Positions 1 through 10,985 of a stretch of DNA of 64,000 nt are shown one piece after another. Each line of letters opens with the position of its first letter. The first letter of the stretch is position 1. The stretch is taken from NCBI GenBank assembly GCA_003439945.1, contig QVRM01004010.1, positions 19,935 through 83,934 of the forward strand, in the 5' to 3' direction. Origin of the DNA: Dermanyssus gallinae (Eukaryota; Arthropoda; Arachnida; Mesostigmata; Dermanyssidae). The notes under the pieces are model-generated. The model had not been told where the DNA came from. It worked only from the letters and a program-made list of their open reading frames with translations, and made no database searches. A program made the translations under genes and the position numbers.

Positions 1-1866
1 TAAGAGTCTAATGCCGAACATTTTAGAACATGATATCGACAGATATTGCACTCACCACAAAACTTACATACACAGTCGTTAATATCATAACATTCACCTT
101 TGAGGCACATATAATGGTGATAACCATGCCATGTTACCCTGCACAATAATGGTCGGTTACTTTGGAAGGCACGTTTCCATTTCTCTGAGCAAAAAGCAGG
201 TCCATCTGTGTAGTTACACATAACAAAATGTACGTTTCGGTCTTCCCTAAATGCTCTGTACATGTCGAGGGTATTTGTACTGATCGGTATTTTGTGTAGG
301 ACTAAGGTTTCTACCAAAGTACGTTCTCCGCATAATTCTAGTGCTAGGGTAGCTGACGCGTTCTTGGGTAATCCCAGCACACGCTTCACAAAGCACGCCT
401 TTACGCGGTCTAAATTTTTGAGATCGCGTAATGTTAGGTGCGGCGCAATTACTGGGAGACAGTACTGGAGTATCGGGGTAATTTTCATATTAAATATTTT
501 CATTGCTGTGTCAAGATCTACGTCTCGAATGTCCCCGAGTAGCATAATCGCCGCCGTGGCCTTTGCTCGCAGTTCCTCGATGTGTCTGCTAAAAGTCAGT
601 CGCGGTGTCAGAGTTACGCCAAGATACGAGAAATGGTTAACCAGCTCAAGGCAAGTACTCTTGATCTTGACGCGATGGTCGGCAGCGGCGTATGAGCCGC
701 CGCGGCTGAAGCGAAGAATCTTTGTCTTAGAGATATTAATTATGAGTCGGTTCTCCGCACACCATTTTGAGGTTTCATTTAAGTAGAATTGTACGTGTTC
801 CCGGGATTTGGCTAAGATGACGAGGTCGTCCGCGTAGAAGGCATGCGGTGCTTTCATTGTGCGTAGAAGGTCTGCTAAGCCAACAATGTACAGTATAAAG
901 AGAAATGGGCTTGCAGAGTCGCCCTGCGCTACTCCAGTCTTTTGTGTAACAGGCTCGGTTATATAGTGATTTCCGTTTTTGATGGTTATAAAATTGTGGC
1001 TCAGCATATCTCGAATTAAATTGAACAGTTGTCCCTTAATATTAAACCTCTCTCGGAGGATTTCGAGGAGGCGGTCCCTAGGCACACTGTCGAATGCGGT
1101 TTGAAAGTCGACAAAGGCCGCATACGTCATACTTTTGTCTTGTTGGCGTTCACTTACGTGTTCAATCACGAACCGTAAAGCGTCTGCTGTTGACTTTCCT
1201 GGCAGGAATCCAAACTGCTCACAGGGCAGATCATTAACCGTGCATTCATACATCCTCCTCACTATGAGCGATGTAAGCAGTTTGTATAGGACACTAGTTA
1301 GGGCAATTCCTCGATAGTTTTTCGGGTCGGTTGGGTCCCCTTTCTTTTTGTAAATTGGCTGTATAAGTATTTTTCTCCACTCGTTAGGTATCTTGCCTTG
1401 TCGAGCGCATTTATTAAAAAGCCTAGTCAAATACGGGCCTATAGTTTGCAGGTTAGCTTTTAAATGCTCATACACAATAAGATCCGGCCCAGCTGATTTG
1501 CCATTTTGTCTCGATATTATTGCACCTATGACTTCATCATCTGTAAACACAAGAGTTTCGTCTGAGTCATCTTTGGGCGGAAGCGCAAAATCGTTTTCTA
1601 AAAGGTCTTTAAAATGTCTGATCCACTCGATATCGTTTATGAGTGGGTTTCCTGGATCTACTCTATGTGGCAGGAGGAGCCACGGTTTATTTACACTGAG
1701 CTGTATAAGATTTAGACGTCGCTGTTGCTCATAATGCTGCCTTTTCTCTCGTATCATGTTTTTAAAAACTCTTTTCATTAGCGCTAGCTGGTAAAATCCA
1801 TTTTGGTTATAATATCTGTTGTTACAAATCGCATATTTTAAAACTCTACATTCGTGGTCGAACCAT
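1..1866 (-). CDS. LINE ORF2, reverse transcriptase and C-terminal zinc region (partial, off left edge)
   Basis: The minus-strand frame is open from the TA tract to base 1, about 620 codons with no stop, and it continues out of the window. RT motifs are in order: a GKSAGPD block near 1500, AFVDFQTAFDSV near 1100 (motif A), GVAQGDSASPF near 930 (motif B) and FYADDLVIL near 830 (motif C). Downstream comes a FVKRVLGL block near 370 and a Cys/His-rich tail near 30-130 (HGYHHYMC, CVCKFCGEC). The same tail design recurs at 34.7-35.1 kb and 13.4-13.9 kb, so these belong to one LINE clade of the APE type (CR1/Jockey/I group; exact clade not assigned). It would make cDNA by target-primed reverse transcription. 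The long open frame suggests a fairly young copy. No initiation codon belongs to this segment, because it enters from the (TA)n tract. Confidence 0.85.
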
Positions 1867-1873
1867 ATATATA

Positions 1874-1917
<44 letters not shown>
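1867..1917. repeat. (TA)n microsatellite inside LINE
   Basis: About 50 bp of nearly pure TA with one phase slip. It lies exactly where the second half of the endonuclease domain and the linker to RT should be, so it replaces or bridges missing LINE sequence. Confidence 0.9.
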
Positions 1918-1919
<2 letters not shown>

Positions 1920-2311
1920 GCCGAGTTAAAATCCCCGGTTATTAGCACTCCATTTCGGGTTTTCGTGTCGCGTATCGATTCTGCGAGGTCATCTAGGAAG
2001 CGCTCGAAATCTTCGTGCAAGCAGTTGGGGCTGATGTAGGCCGAATATATTCTGCCGACTTCTTTTACTTCGATCCAGCAAAACCCATTTCCGTGTCCTC
2101 TCTCAAGCACTTGCACATTCTGTTTAGTTATGATCGCTGTGTCTAGCATAGGGTCTTTGTCCCAAGTCTCTGATTCTTTGGTTTTCCTTCTGTTGGGTTC
2201 GCTAAGGGCCATCACATCAGTCTTTCTTCTCCATGCTATTTCTTCTATCATATCATGGGCCGGCCTGTTTCTATTGCAGTTGGCCTGAATTATGCAAATT
2301 TCACTAATCAT
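1918..2311 (-). CDS. LINE ORF2 N-terminus: APE-type endonuclease, first half
   Basis: About 130 codons starting at an ATG (2309-2311). It carries early APE-endonuclease motifs: an N-N-R-x-R-x-A-H-D block (residues about 10-20), a LSEPN block with the catalytic Glu, and GDFNS near the end. The SDH-containing second half of the domain is absent, because the frame runs into TA repeats. The start overlaps the ORF1 stop as ATGA (2308-2311), which points to stop-start coupling. The motif style is R1-like (compare the ORF at 21385-24489). The RT on the other side of the TA tract looks like a different clade, so this may be one of two juxtaposed LINEs. Confidence 0.75.
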
Positions 2312-3840
2312 TTTTGTGCGAAGGAGTCGCGCTGGGCCGAAATTCTAGCCGCGCCCTTGGGCCCCTGTGTCCTCCATTCGTTAGGTCCTTTTGAGCCAGT
2401 GGCAAGAGCCTGTTGTTCGGTCGTAGGCTCCTTGTTCTTCTTATTTGGCTCTGCATGCCCTGTCTTGTCCCTGCTAGCTTGCCTCACAGTTTGGCGCTCC
2501 TGCATCTTAGTTTTGAGAAGTTGGAGATATTTGGGGCATGCTGTAGATCTAGCTCTGTGGCCCTCGTCGTTACATACGTAGCATTTAGAAAGTACCGCTT
2601 TACAGTCACGGGCTAGATGGTCCTCCTGCCCACAGCGGTAGCATTTCTGCCTATCTGCCTTCTTGTTTATACATGCAAAGGCCGTGTGCCCGATTTCATG
2701 GCAGTTGTAGCACGTGGGCAGGGTTATCCATTCCTCGACTCTACAACTGCTTCCTCCGACGGTCACGATATTCTTCAGTAGGATTCTGCGGGCTTCAGTC
2801 CTTGGTAAGGTGACCAAGCACTGCCAACTGCCTCTGTTCTTAGTAGCCCTGGGAGCTTCCGTGCGAATCTTGGTAGACTCTTGGAGCTTCAGTATCTTTC
2901 GAATGTCCTGTTCTATAGAAAGCGCCGTAAGTAACGGGCTGATTCCCCGAAGGACAACAGTTGCTGTAGGGCCGCTGTACTGCCTTGTGTCGACCTCTCC
3001 GCCCGTCTTTTGTCTGAGGACCTCTGCAAACGTTGTGCTGCTGCCTGGGCTTTTTTCTTCAACTCTTAGGATGATGTCCCCTCCCTTATTAGTAATGACC
3101 GTCCCTATTTTTACCCCGCTATTCGCCGTGTTGACTAGTGGGCGCATTTTTCCAATCATGTCTTCTGACGAAGAGCCTGCAACAGGTCTGATCCTAACAG
3201 AAATATATTCCTTCTGCCCTCTCCGCAAAGTTGCCTCGACATCGTGTTGGCGCGGCACACGTCCTTCTCGGGTGATGTCGACTTTACACCCTATCTTCCT
3301 ACAGCATGCTTCTACTGCATTTCTTATGGTGGGTCCTCCCTATTGTGGAGAAATGTACAAAGCCATTGGGTTTTGAGAGCCAATGTTGTGTCCTTTTTTT
3401 AGCGTCTCGTGAAGAACTGCTAGGAAGCCAAGTGGCGTTTCCTCTAGGCCGACAGCGCCCACCACTAGTATGCTAGTCGACGTAGCAGACGCCTCAGCAT
3501 CCTGCTCCTCCTCAGGTTCGGGTTCATCTGGGTTTTCTAGCTCGATAGTTATTTCTGAGGATTGCGACTCCTCCTGCCCGTAGAGAGGCCGCTTTTTCCG
3601 CCATCGGGAATTGCCCTGTAAGTTTCTTGAGCAGAGACTTGTCCTTTTCGGAGCCTTTCGTGATAAGCATTACCCTGATATCACGTAAGGTAGTGATGTT
3701 GTCCGTAGTGAGACCAGTGGTCTTGTACATAGACAGCGGCCACTCCTCCTTGATGAGGTCTATTAGACCTTCGGGTGTTGCCGTTTCGGCCATCTGCTCC
3801 TCGAGGTGTTCGTCCTGAGAACGTGTGCACTGGTATATAT
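2308..3840 (-). pseudogene. LINE ORF1 (gag-like, three CCHC knuckles), broken
   Basis: The C-terminal 316 codons (2308-3258) are open and contain three zinc knuckles in a row: CYNCHEIGHTAFAC, CYRCGQEDHLARDC and CYVCNDEGHRARSTAC. Upstream, the same frame continues through an acidic PEPEEEQ stretch but is cut by an in-frame TAG at 3340-3342. A further N-terminal part lies in another frame (about 3524-3840), so a frameshift sits near 3575. That part resembles ORF1 of the intact R1-like element at 24.5-26.7 kb (a T-x-L-R-[ED]-[IV]-R segment). The normal role is a nucleic-acid-binding ribonucleoprotein partner of ORF2. The 5' end dissolves into a (TA)n tract at 3835-3857. Confidence 0.75.
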
Positions 3841-3857
3841 ATATATATATATACAGG
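3835..3857. repeat. (TA)n microsatellite
   Basis: Short TA run at the 5' limit of recognisable ORF1. The next roughly 140 bases up to 3999 hold nothing I recognise. Confidence 0.85.
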
Positions 3858-3999
3858 ATGTCCATAGAAACTAGGACCAAAGTCAGGGGTATGGCTAGTC
3901 AGGACATTGTTTTTGCCAATGGAAAGGGGGACGGAAATATAGTGGCAGTCCCGACATAAGTTTATAAAAAGCAGGATTGTGAGGCAACACACCTCTTGA

Positions 4000-4564
4000 T
4001 GGATGTTACGCCGCTGAGACCCATACCCACAAAACGCACCTCCACCCTTAAGCTTCACTCTCTGATGGCCCAGGTCTCCATAGAACAGTGCTATGAGCCA
4101 TTAGGAGAAGTGGCGAGTGCCCTATCGGATCAATTGGCCGGGGTCACTCACGGGTTCCCCCACCTGTCAGGCGCACTTTGTCCCAGCCCTTGCGAACCCG
4201 TTTGATTTAAAGTTGCGCTTTCCTCAGCCGTGCTGGCTTCAAGAGGGTTCTGCCTTTCCGTGCATCTTATGTGCTTTGTCTTTAGCACCTCCTGTGCTAT
4301 TTCCGCTCCCAGTTCCCATGCTTGGGCCGAACCCAGGATGTACTCCACGAAACATTTCAGACAGTTTCGTGGAGGGTCTTGAACTTCAGGGTGGGGACAC
4401 CTCTTGAGCCCACGAATCATATCGTCGCATTTGGACGAACATTCTGCATTGCCTAAAGTATACTTCGTATTATAGCAAGAACTATTCATATAGGTAAATA
4501 GGAAAAGTTGGCGGCCAAGTTTGCGGACCGCCTCGGTCAGTCTAGCGGTTGGCAAATATTTCAT
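4000..4564 (-). mobile_element. R1-like LINE 3' fragment (C-terminus plus 3' UTR)
   Basis: The minus-strand frame 4148-4564 contains DPPRNCLKCFVEYIL, which parallels DPPRSSLIKFTDYTVS in the fragment at 11.77-12.04 kb. The two copies also align in their 3' UTR: both begin on the plus strand at TGGATGTTAC (4000 and 11485) and share about 150 bp including a CACCTC...CCCTTAAGCTTCACTCTCTGAT block. The point where similarity starts therefore marks the common 3' terminus of the family. No poly(A) or clear simple tail is seen there. It is heavily 5'-truncated and non-functional. Confidence 0.7.
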
Positions 4565-4721
4565 TTAGACAATTCCGTACCTGAAGGGTGTTGTTTCCAA
4601 CGGAACCGTAGAATGACGACAGACGAATATGCGCGGGTTCACACACTCACTGATCTTATTTATTATATTTCACGATACGCAGGAGAGCGATACGGCAGCG
4701 CCGCCTCTCTTCGTATTATTA

Positions 4722-4737
4722 TTATTATTATTGCCTA
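4722..4737. repeat. short (ATT)n run
   Basis: Five to six ATT units. None of the conserved 3'-end block seen beside the long (ATT)n tracts at 53.7-60.1 kb is present here. Confidence 0.6.
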
Positions 4738-4840
4738 GCTAGCTCACACTATGTCCCGGCGGTTAGCGCGAGGCGCCGGAACTCACACAGATCACACACT
4801 TGACAATGCCGCTACGCTAGCTCTAACAATCATTCAACTA

Positions 4841-4841
4841 A

Positions 4842-4880
<39 letters not shown>

Positions 4881-4882
4881 TG

Positions 4883-4968
<86 letters not shown>
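4841..4968. repeat. compound (TA)n microsatellite
   Basis: Three TA blocks separated by GATG/TGTATG interruptions. The tyrosine/isoleucine-repeat frames here are artefacts of TA on both strands. Confidence 0.9.
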
Positions 4969-4971
<3 letters not shown>

Positions 4972-5202
4972 CTGCCTGTTCCTGCCAGCCACAATCACTC
5001 ACCACCCTCGGGCAGTGCCGCTGCCACGCTCCCGCCGCTGTCGCTGCCACGCCGTCGGACGTCCCGGTCGCCGCCGGACTATGGGTTTGCAGAGTACGCG
5101 TTACGCCGAACGCTCGAGGTAGCAATAAGGGCTGAGGAAATGGCGCGCACCCTTTTTATCCGGCCGGAAACCGGCAACGTGACAGTGCGCGAACAGTGCA
5201 GC

Positions 5203-5303
5203 GGCGGGTTGTGGCTAACAGCGCCGTGGCGGGTTGTGACGAACAGCGCCTGTGGCGAGTTGTGGGGAACAGCACGGTGGCGAGTTGTGGCTAACTGGCA
5301 GAG
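5203..5303. repeat. 25-bp tandem repeat, about 4 copies
   Basis: Units start at 5203, 5228, 5254 and 5279 with the core GGCGRGTTGTGGCTAACAGC, each diverged at a few positions. It is GC-rich relative to the flanks and no coding meaning is apparent. Confidence 0.7.
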
Positions 5304-5378
5304 ATCATCGCTATCATGGCGGGCAAATACAAATGTCAACCCGTGGCCATACCATATGCAACAGGTGTTATGTGATAA

Positions 5379-5702
5379 AGCATCGTCATGCTGGAAGCAC
5401 ATCGTCGACCGAATCGTCGTCCTGTGGAACTAAGCCAAGAATTCTGGTATGGTTGTGCTCAGAAATATGTGGTATGTTGATCCATTCAACCTTTCGGGGT
5501 GTAAATAAGGTCCGATGGAATAAGATTTCTTCACTATGCCAGCCCAAACATTCATAGAGAAGCGACGCTGATGTGCTTGCGGGCATATCATATGCGAGTT
5601 CTCCCTGGCCCACCAATGGGCATTTTGTGCGGAACAGACTATCGTGGAAATATGGAAATGTCGAAGGAACGCCTCAAACTGCTGTAGGGTCTTCTGTCGC
5701 AC
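5379..5702 (-). pseudogene. mariner/Tc-like DDE transposase fragment
   Basis: The minus-strand frame 5430-5702 has a recognisable DDE core: HWWARENSHMI, then FSMNVWAGIV, IGPYLHPERLNGSTY and FLSTTIPEFLA. A second frame continues with a CFQHDDALSHN block, equivalent to the family's FQ(H/Q)DGAPAH catalytic-Asp motif. The two blocks are out of frame with each other and the DNA-binding N-terminus is not visible, so this is a dead fragment of an IS630-Tc1-mariner element. I could not identify its terminal repeats. Bases 5703-6224 upstream hold only short unassigned frames. Confidence 0.7.
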
Positions 5703-6224
5703 GAAAGCCGCGACACCAGGCAGTAAGTGTCAGTCGAAAGTATCTCATCGGCAGCCGACTACCGAACGTCGCAGTTTATTCTTCTGATGCTTGCGTGCCC
5801 TCCTCGCAAAGCTGCTGAGAAGTCAATTCGATCTCATTCGGTCGGAGGTACTCTTGGTAACTCAGGTTCTGTTGCAGATGTATTAAAAGCCGTTAGCCCA
5901 CATTATTAGGCGATACCTGCTACCACTGACGAAGAAGAACCATCTGACTATAAATCCGAGTGACCAATAAGTGGAACGACGTTTACCCCAAGGGGCTTAC
6001 TGACACACAAAACATCTGACACATAAAGTATGTTTTTTCCACATGGGAAGGGGATGCCTGAACTATATATATTCCATATTTAGCCGCCACTTTTGCACAC
6101 CTGTTGTTGAGTCGTGCTGTACTTTCTCGAAGAATATTGCGACATCTGTCTGTATTGTAGCATCGTGCCCAATAGATCAAATATTCACTTCAAAAGCGAA
6201 CTAAGCACTCACACCCGGGATGGA

Positions 6225-6226
6225 TA

Positions 6227-6268
<42 letters not shown>
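6225..6268. repeat. (TA)n microsatellite, insertion target of the Tc1-like element
   Basis: A TA run that abuts the left terminal inverted repeat. The last TA (6267-6268) serves as one copy of the target duplication. Confidence 0.9.
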
Positions 6269-6272
<4 letters not shown>

Positions 6273-6441
6273 GTGTTGCAAAAAATTAGCAACTCATGTT
6301 TTTTGTGATAATTTCGGCTTGGTTTATTTGAATGGCTTGAAATTTTGAGTATAGTGTTGATTTCATTGCAATCTCAACATCGGTTCATACAAAAAATAAA
6401 AAAGCGTGAAAAAACAGTGTTGCAAAATATTAGCAACAATA
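6269..6441. repeat. left terminal inverted repeat
   Basis: 173 bp, nearly identical to the reverse complement of 7676-7876 apart from an indel and scattered substitutions. It contains a repeated GTGTTGCAAAAwwTTAGCAAC motif near both its outer and inner ends, a likely pair of transposase binding sites. Confidence 0.9.
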
Positions 6442-6506
6442 GCGCCTTACAGCGTATTCGATTCTTAGCAGGGCTGTATGACTCATTTGAAACTACATAT
6501 TTTATT

Positions 6507-7500
6507 CTAGAAACGGGTTTTTCGTCCCTTTTTCTGAATTAAATCGTAAACTCGGTTTTTCATGGAGTTAATGAGCTGTTGTAAGTACGAAAGTGGAATA
6601 TTAGTCAATGCTTGCTGGACAGCTTCTTTGAGGTCCGACAAATGATTATATTGTCGACCATTTGCGTAAATCTGCTTTACCAAATGTCCCCAAAGATTCT
6701 CAATAGGATTCAGGCCTGGACTTAATGCCGGCCAGTCAAAAAGTGGCACTCCTTGTTCTTGAAAAAAGGCTATAGTGCTAGCCGAGGTATGAAACGTGGC
6801 GTTGTCTTGTTGAAAAACTGCGTCAGGTCCCCCAATTCTTCTAAAGTGGGCTTCTAACTGGGAGCCGACAATGCGCTGGTACCTGTCAGAATTGTTTCGG
6901 CCCACAACCTCGACTAGATCAGACGTCCCATTATATCCAAACGCGCCCCAATATTTCACAGAGCCACCACCGGCCACACGTTTCGAGAACCATTTAGGTT
7001 CCTTCCGTAAGTCGTGCCAATAGTACTGACAGCCGTCAGGGCCATCGAGATTAAATTTCTTTTCATCCGAGAAGACGATGTTTTCCACTCGTTATCCCAA
7101 GTTTGGTATCTATGCGAAAATTCACGCCGTGCGACAATGTGCTTCGGTTGCAGTCGCGGCATAAGCTTCTTTTTCGCGTATCGCACGTTTTTGTCAGAAC
7201 TTAACACTCGGTACACTGTGGATCGGTGCACTGGCACTCCCAAAGTAGTCTTGATCCTGGAAGAAGACATTTGGTCATGAGTAGCCAACTGTATGATCCT
7301 TCGCCGATCTCGAATAGTCAAAACTGGCTTACGCCCACTGTTAGATCTGCACCTTTGGTTCACTCCAGGGTGTAAGAACCTGCTGATGGTGCTCTTATGC
7401 CGTCCTAATCTGGTTGCTATAGCAGTTATGTATGACCGAGCTCAGCATATGCCTCAATTCTTGTCTTTTCGTTATCCGAAAGATCCTTTGTACGACCCAT
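6507..7500 (-). pseudogene. Tc1-like transposase, two frameshifts
   Basis: It starts at an ATG at 7498-7500 (MGRTKDLSDNEKTRIEAYAE). The frame shifts near 7426 into the HTH region (GRHKSTISRFLHPGV, then NSGRKPVLTIRDRRRI), and shifts again near 7085 into the catalytic domain (NIVFSDEKKFNLDGPDG). The catalytic triad is visible as FSDE, FQQDNATFH and NPIENLW. There are 34 residues between the second Asp and the Glu, so it is DD34E, canonical for Tc1. It ends at TAG 6507-6509. The family product cuts and pastes at TA sites using N-terminal paired HTH domains. Because of the frameshifts this copy should not give full-length enzyme. Confidence 0.9.
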
Positions 7501-7675
7501 GGTTTAAACATAAGATTCGTCGTTAGTTCGGAACAACGACTAAGCTGTAGAATATTTTGCAGCTATATAACGATTGATTTAGCTAGACATTATTCCTGAC
7601 ATTTGATCCCTGGGATCGAATATCAGCTGTAGTATCGACTATCCTTTACAAACAAGAGCTGTGTTGTTAGCATGT

Positions 7676-7876
7676 TATTGTTGCTAATATTTTGCAACAC
7701 TGTTTTTTCACACTTTTTTTATTTTTTGTATGAACCGATTTTGAGATTGCAATGAAATCAACACTATATTCATGTTTCGTCATGTACATCATGCGCTTAA
7801 AATTTCAAGCCATTCAAATAAACCAAGCCGAAATTATCGCAAAAAACATGAGTTGCTAATTCTTTGCAACACACTT
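7676..7876. repeat. right terminal inverted repeat
   Basis: 201-bp partner of 6269-6441. The extra bases relative to the left arm make the element asymmetric. Confidence 0.9.
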
Positions 7877-7878
7877 TA

Positions 7879-7908
7879 CATATATATATATATATATATA
7901 TATATCTA
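7879..7908. repeat. (TA)n microsatellite
   Basis: TA tract on the outer right flank of the Tc1-like element, consistent with insertion into one longer TA microsatellite. Confidence 0.85.
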
Positions 7909-10360
7909 TTGCACTAAAATCATATTGTTTCGGGCGGGAGTAAATAAATCTACACGGATTATGCCAAATTAGGTTCCTAAGCCATACTGCCAAGTAAGCA
8001 TTCCAAATGCACATTTATAAACTGCCACACAGATCTAGGCGGACATACCAGTCTATTAAATCAATTGTAAAAATAACGATTCTTACGCCAGAGACTTTCT
8101 ATTGACGTCCAGTGGGGCAACGCGATCCTAATTGTGGAATCGCTTGCCGAATCGTGCAAACCAGGCTGTTCTAAACTGAAAATTTGCACGCTCACTTAGA
8201 CATGTTTGCAATATGAATTGATGGTTAAAAATAACATATAATTTACAAAAGCAAGTGCGGTTAAAAACATTTTGCCGTTACACGGTCGTAAGGACACGGA
8301 AATTGTAAATGCAGCATCTATTTTACGGATATAATATGTTCGTTGTACGGCAATGACTTGTACATTATAACACTTCTAACACCTTTGTCAGTAGCCCTAG
8401 AAATTTGTCAAAACTTGTGTGGTTCCCACAGAAGTTATTCAAGCGCGAATATAAAGGCACGTACGTCCGCGCACCACGACATTGACTTGTCCGACTTTGT
8501 CACGAATGATAATTTGCGTTACAATTGAAGCCTCCTTGCACGCTACATGCAGATGGAGTAAGCGCGTAGCCCCAATTACATGGCTCGGGAGGTGCTTTTG
8601 CAAGACTGCTCGTGCTTAGTAAACGTACATTGCAAACGTGAACGTCGTTTTCTTGCCGTTACCGCTGAAAGGTTACGACCTCGTAAGGTGGCACACGCAC
8701 GGGTGATTTGGCAATCAATGCAGAAGGACCCCTATTACTTGTGGAAATGTTTGTTTTCCTAGGGAAGCACAGAACCTCTTATACGATTTGCGTATTGATA
8801 ATCTAAGCTATAGAAGATAGCGGAAAATATGATATTGAAAACGTCAAGTAGTGGAAAAGCTTTTTTACGTACTCTTTTTGCAGACCTGTAGAGCGCACTG
8901 GAGATGGCTGCTCTAAAAGGGCAACAAAAAAAGACTAACTGCAAATAGCAGACGTTACTGAATCCGTTTCTGATGTGTGGTCCCAGCTCTTTATTTGGCT
9001 AGTCCTAATTTCCAATAACGAAACACACATGTTCTATAAAATAAATTATTAAATAGTACGATAGCCTAAATAATAAAGACATAAAAATATTAAATAATAC
9101 CATAGCCTAAACAATAAAGGCATACAAATTATGTAACAGAAACAATATCATGGCTAATAGACCAATGCCAGGCAGGTATTTGATACTACAGAGAAATGTT
9201 CTACAATGAAAGATATATATGAGCCTAACGGCTACCAAAAAGACATTCCCCAGACTTTGCGCATGTAGACTGTGGCTTATCACGCTTGTACAAAACGTGT
9301 TAGGTAAAGAAAAACGCCCGCTCTTAGAGAACTAGATGTAATGTTTTTTTTTATTTTTATTTACGTAAGCCATTTTAAACTCATGTAGCAGGCGATAATA
9401 TTAATGCGATCAGGCCAGAAGTGAAGTGTGCGTACTAAATATTTGCTCCCTACCACTCTTCTGGTGGGTTCAGTGTTCTTCTTTCTTTAACCGACTTGGT
9501 TTTAATTAACATTACCTTCAGGTTGCACTGATGCGAAAATAAGATTTTAAAATGTACGTTCTCGATCTATCTAAAATACCTATGTCGTTAAAGGCCGCTG
9601 TAATGGGTCGTAAGGAGAAGCTTATCGGTCCCTGTGGGTGGTTGGGGGAGTCCCACCTTTTCGCCAGGGATCGTGGGGAAGAGGCTAACACGTGAAATGT
9701 TCGTCCTTTGTTCCGTTAGAAACAAGGGGGCTGGATGCATGCTTAAGTATTAAGTGCGTGACCTTAAGTTCATTGTCGCAGGGTCCAGACGACCTGTTCG
9801 GTTAGAAGGAGCGCAATCAACTTGGTCACGGAAACTATGATGCACCCTAAGTGCTGAGGCCCATTGATTATCCGCGATAAAAACTAATGCCCACGCGAGC
9901 TAGGCTATACAGAATGTGCGTATGAAAATGTTATTTGCCAACTCCAACCGAACGAAGAGGCCCTTAGGCGGACGAAGGACAAAAAAGAAAGATTAGGTTG
10001 GCGGAGCGTACGATTAAGGGAAAGGCGACAAAGCAAAGAGAAGGCGAGACAAGCCAGTAATATAGCTGAACTGACGCAAGCACGAGAGAGGACAATAAGC
10101 CAGAACGGCATTTAAGCCCGGCATTTTATGATGACGATGAGACAGGCGGCTCACGACCTGCGCACGAAGACAAAAATGCAAAGAAACTAAGCCCAAACCC
10201 GCGCGCGCAAGTCCAGGCGACCGAAGGGCTGAGAGAACCAGCCATATACAGGTAACAGCGAACACGGCAGCACGTCTAGGGGCATCCAGAGTGGCTCCTC
10301 TAGCAACGGCCAACAGTCGAACTACGTTACTCCTAGTACCTTATTTCATTACTACCGAGC
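7909..10360. other. no recognised gene
   Basis: Only short unassigned frames occur in about 2.4 kb. The one internal structure I see is an imperfect tandem duplication of about 42 bp at 9045-9127, marked by ATAGCCTAAAYAATAAAG. From about 9900 to 10320 the plus strand is A/G-rich and encodes a Lys/Arg-rich string in one frame; I could not tie it to a family. Confidence 0.5.
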
Positions 10361-10985
10361 CTACCCGAGTTGCATATTCGTAGCAGAAAATAGGGCCTGC
10401 ACAAGCTCCAACGGGATGGACCAACATGCGGCTAATGTGAGACCGTGCAATAGAAAGGCCAGGAGCTTTACGGCGACGTGATGAGGCCTTTGCCGAGTCT
10501 CACGGTGCAACAGGTCTTGAACAAGGCGAGAGTTAACACACTGAAGCATGCGCAGAGCTTTTTGGGTGTTGACAGGTTTTGCAGAGCCTTTGCCTTGCAA
10601 ACTAATTGACAGCAAGATGGGTTGGTTTAAGGAAATCTGTTCTAATCGACAAGTTAGGCCGATAGCCGAACAAAGTTTGTAGAGTGCGCTCTTCTTTGTG
10701 ATACCTCGGTAAGATTATGGAGCCCTGAATTAATCCCATTTTTCTTTAGGGATAATGCTAGAGAGAATAATTTTCCATTCCGTGGGTTGTGACCAAATCG
10801 GGCCCCGGGGCTTTCCCGGACAGTGGTTTCATTATTGAGTCAATTACTTCGGAATCGCTAAAAGGCCGCGTCAGGGCTTGACGGGCTTCAGTGAATCGCT
10901 CGTCCCACACTAAAATTATCAGTGGAGCACAGCTCGGAATGGTTATGGCACTGGCGAACATTTGACGGAAGTTAGCATTTAATAT
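10361..10985 (-). pseudogene. LINE reverse transcriptase fragment
   Basis: The minus-strand frame 10758-10961 carries FSDSEVIDSIMKPLSGKAPGPD, the block that precedes RT motif 1 in APE-type LINEs. In shifted frames just downstream I read a WKIILSSIIPKEK-like block, SYRGIT and SALYKLCSAI, which match the usual order (I-P-K, then Y-R-G-I, then L-Y-K). Several stops and frameshifts break it. The catalytic YADD region is not present. It is a dead, internally truncated relic. Confidence 0.65.

Larger units (their letters stand above)
6269..7876 (-). mobile_element. Tc1-like DNA transposon with long terminal inverted repeats
   Basis: A 1608-bp element bounded by AAGTGTGTTGCAAA at the left and its reverse complement at the right. 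It is flanked by TA on both sides (6267-6268 and 7877-7878), the duplication expected for Tc1/mariner. The terminal inverted repeats are long: 6269-6441 (173 bp) and 7676-7876 (201 bp). The right arm carries an extra roughly 27 bp near 7768-7795. The inner TIR edges share ACAGTGTTGCAAAATATTAG. The internal transposase is broken, so mobility would need enzyme supplied in trans. It sits between TA microsatellites on both sides. Confidence 0.92.

Noticed and set aside
262..786. 174-codon plus-strand frame, with others at 1393-1734 and 2714-3376
   Set aside because: They lie opposite the LINE RT and ORF1, whose minus-strand frames carry real motifs.
4838..5433. Tyr/Ile-repeat proteins on both strands
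   Set aside because: TA is its own reverse complement, so both strands give YIYI strings; this is the compound microsatellite.
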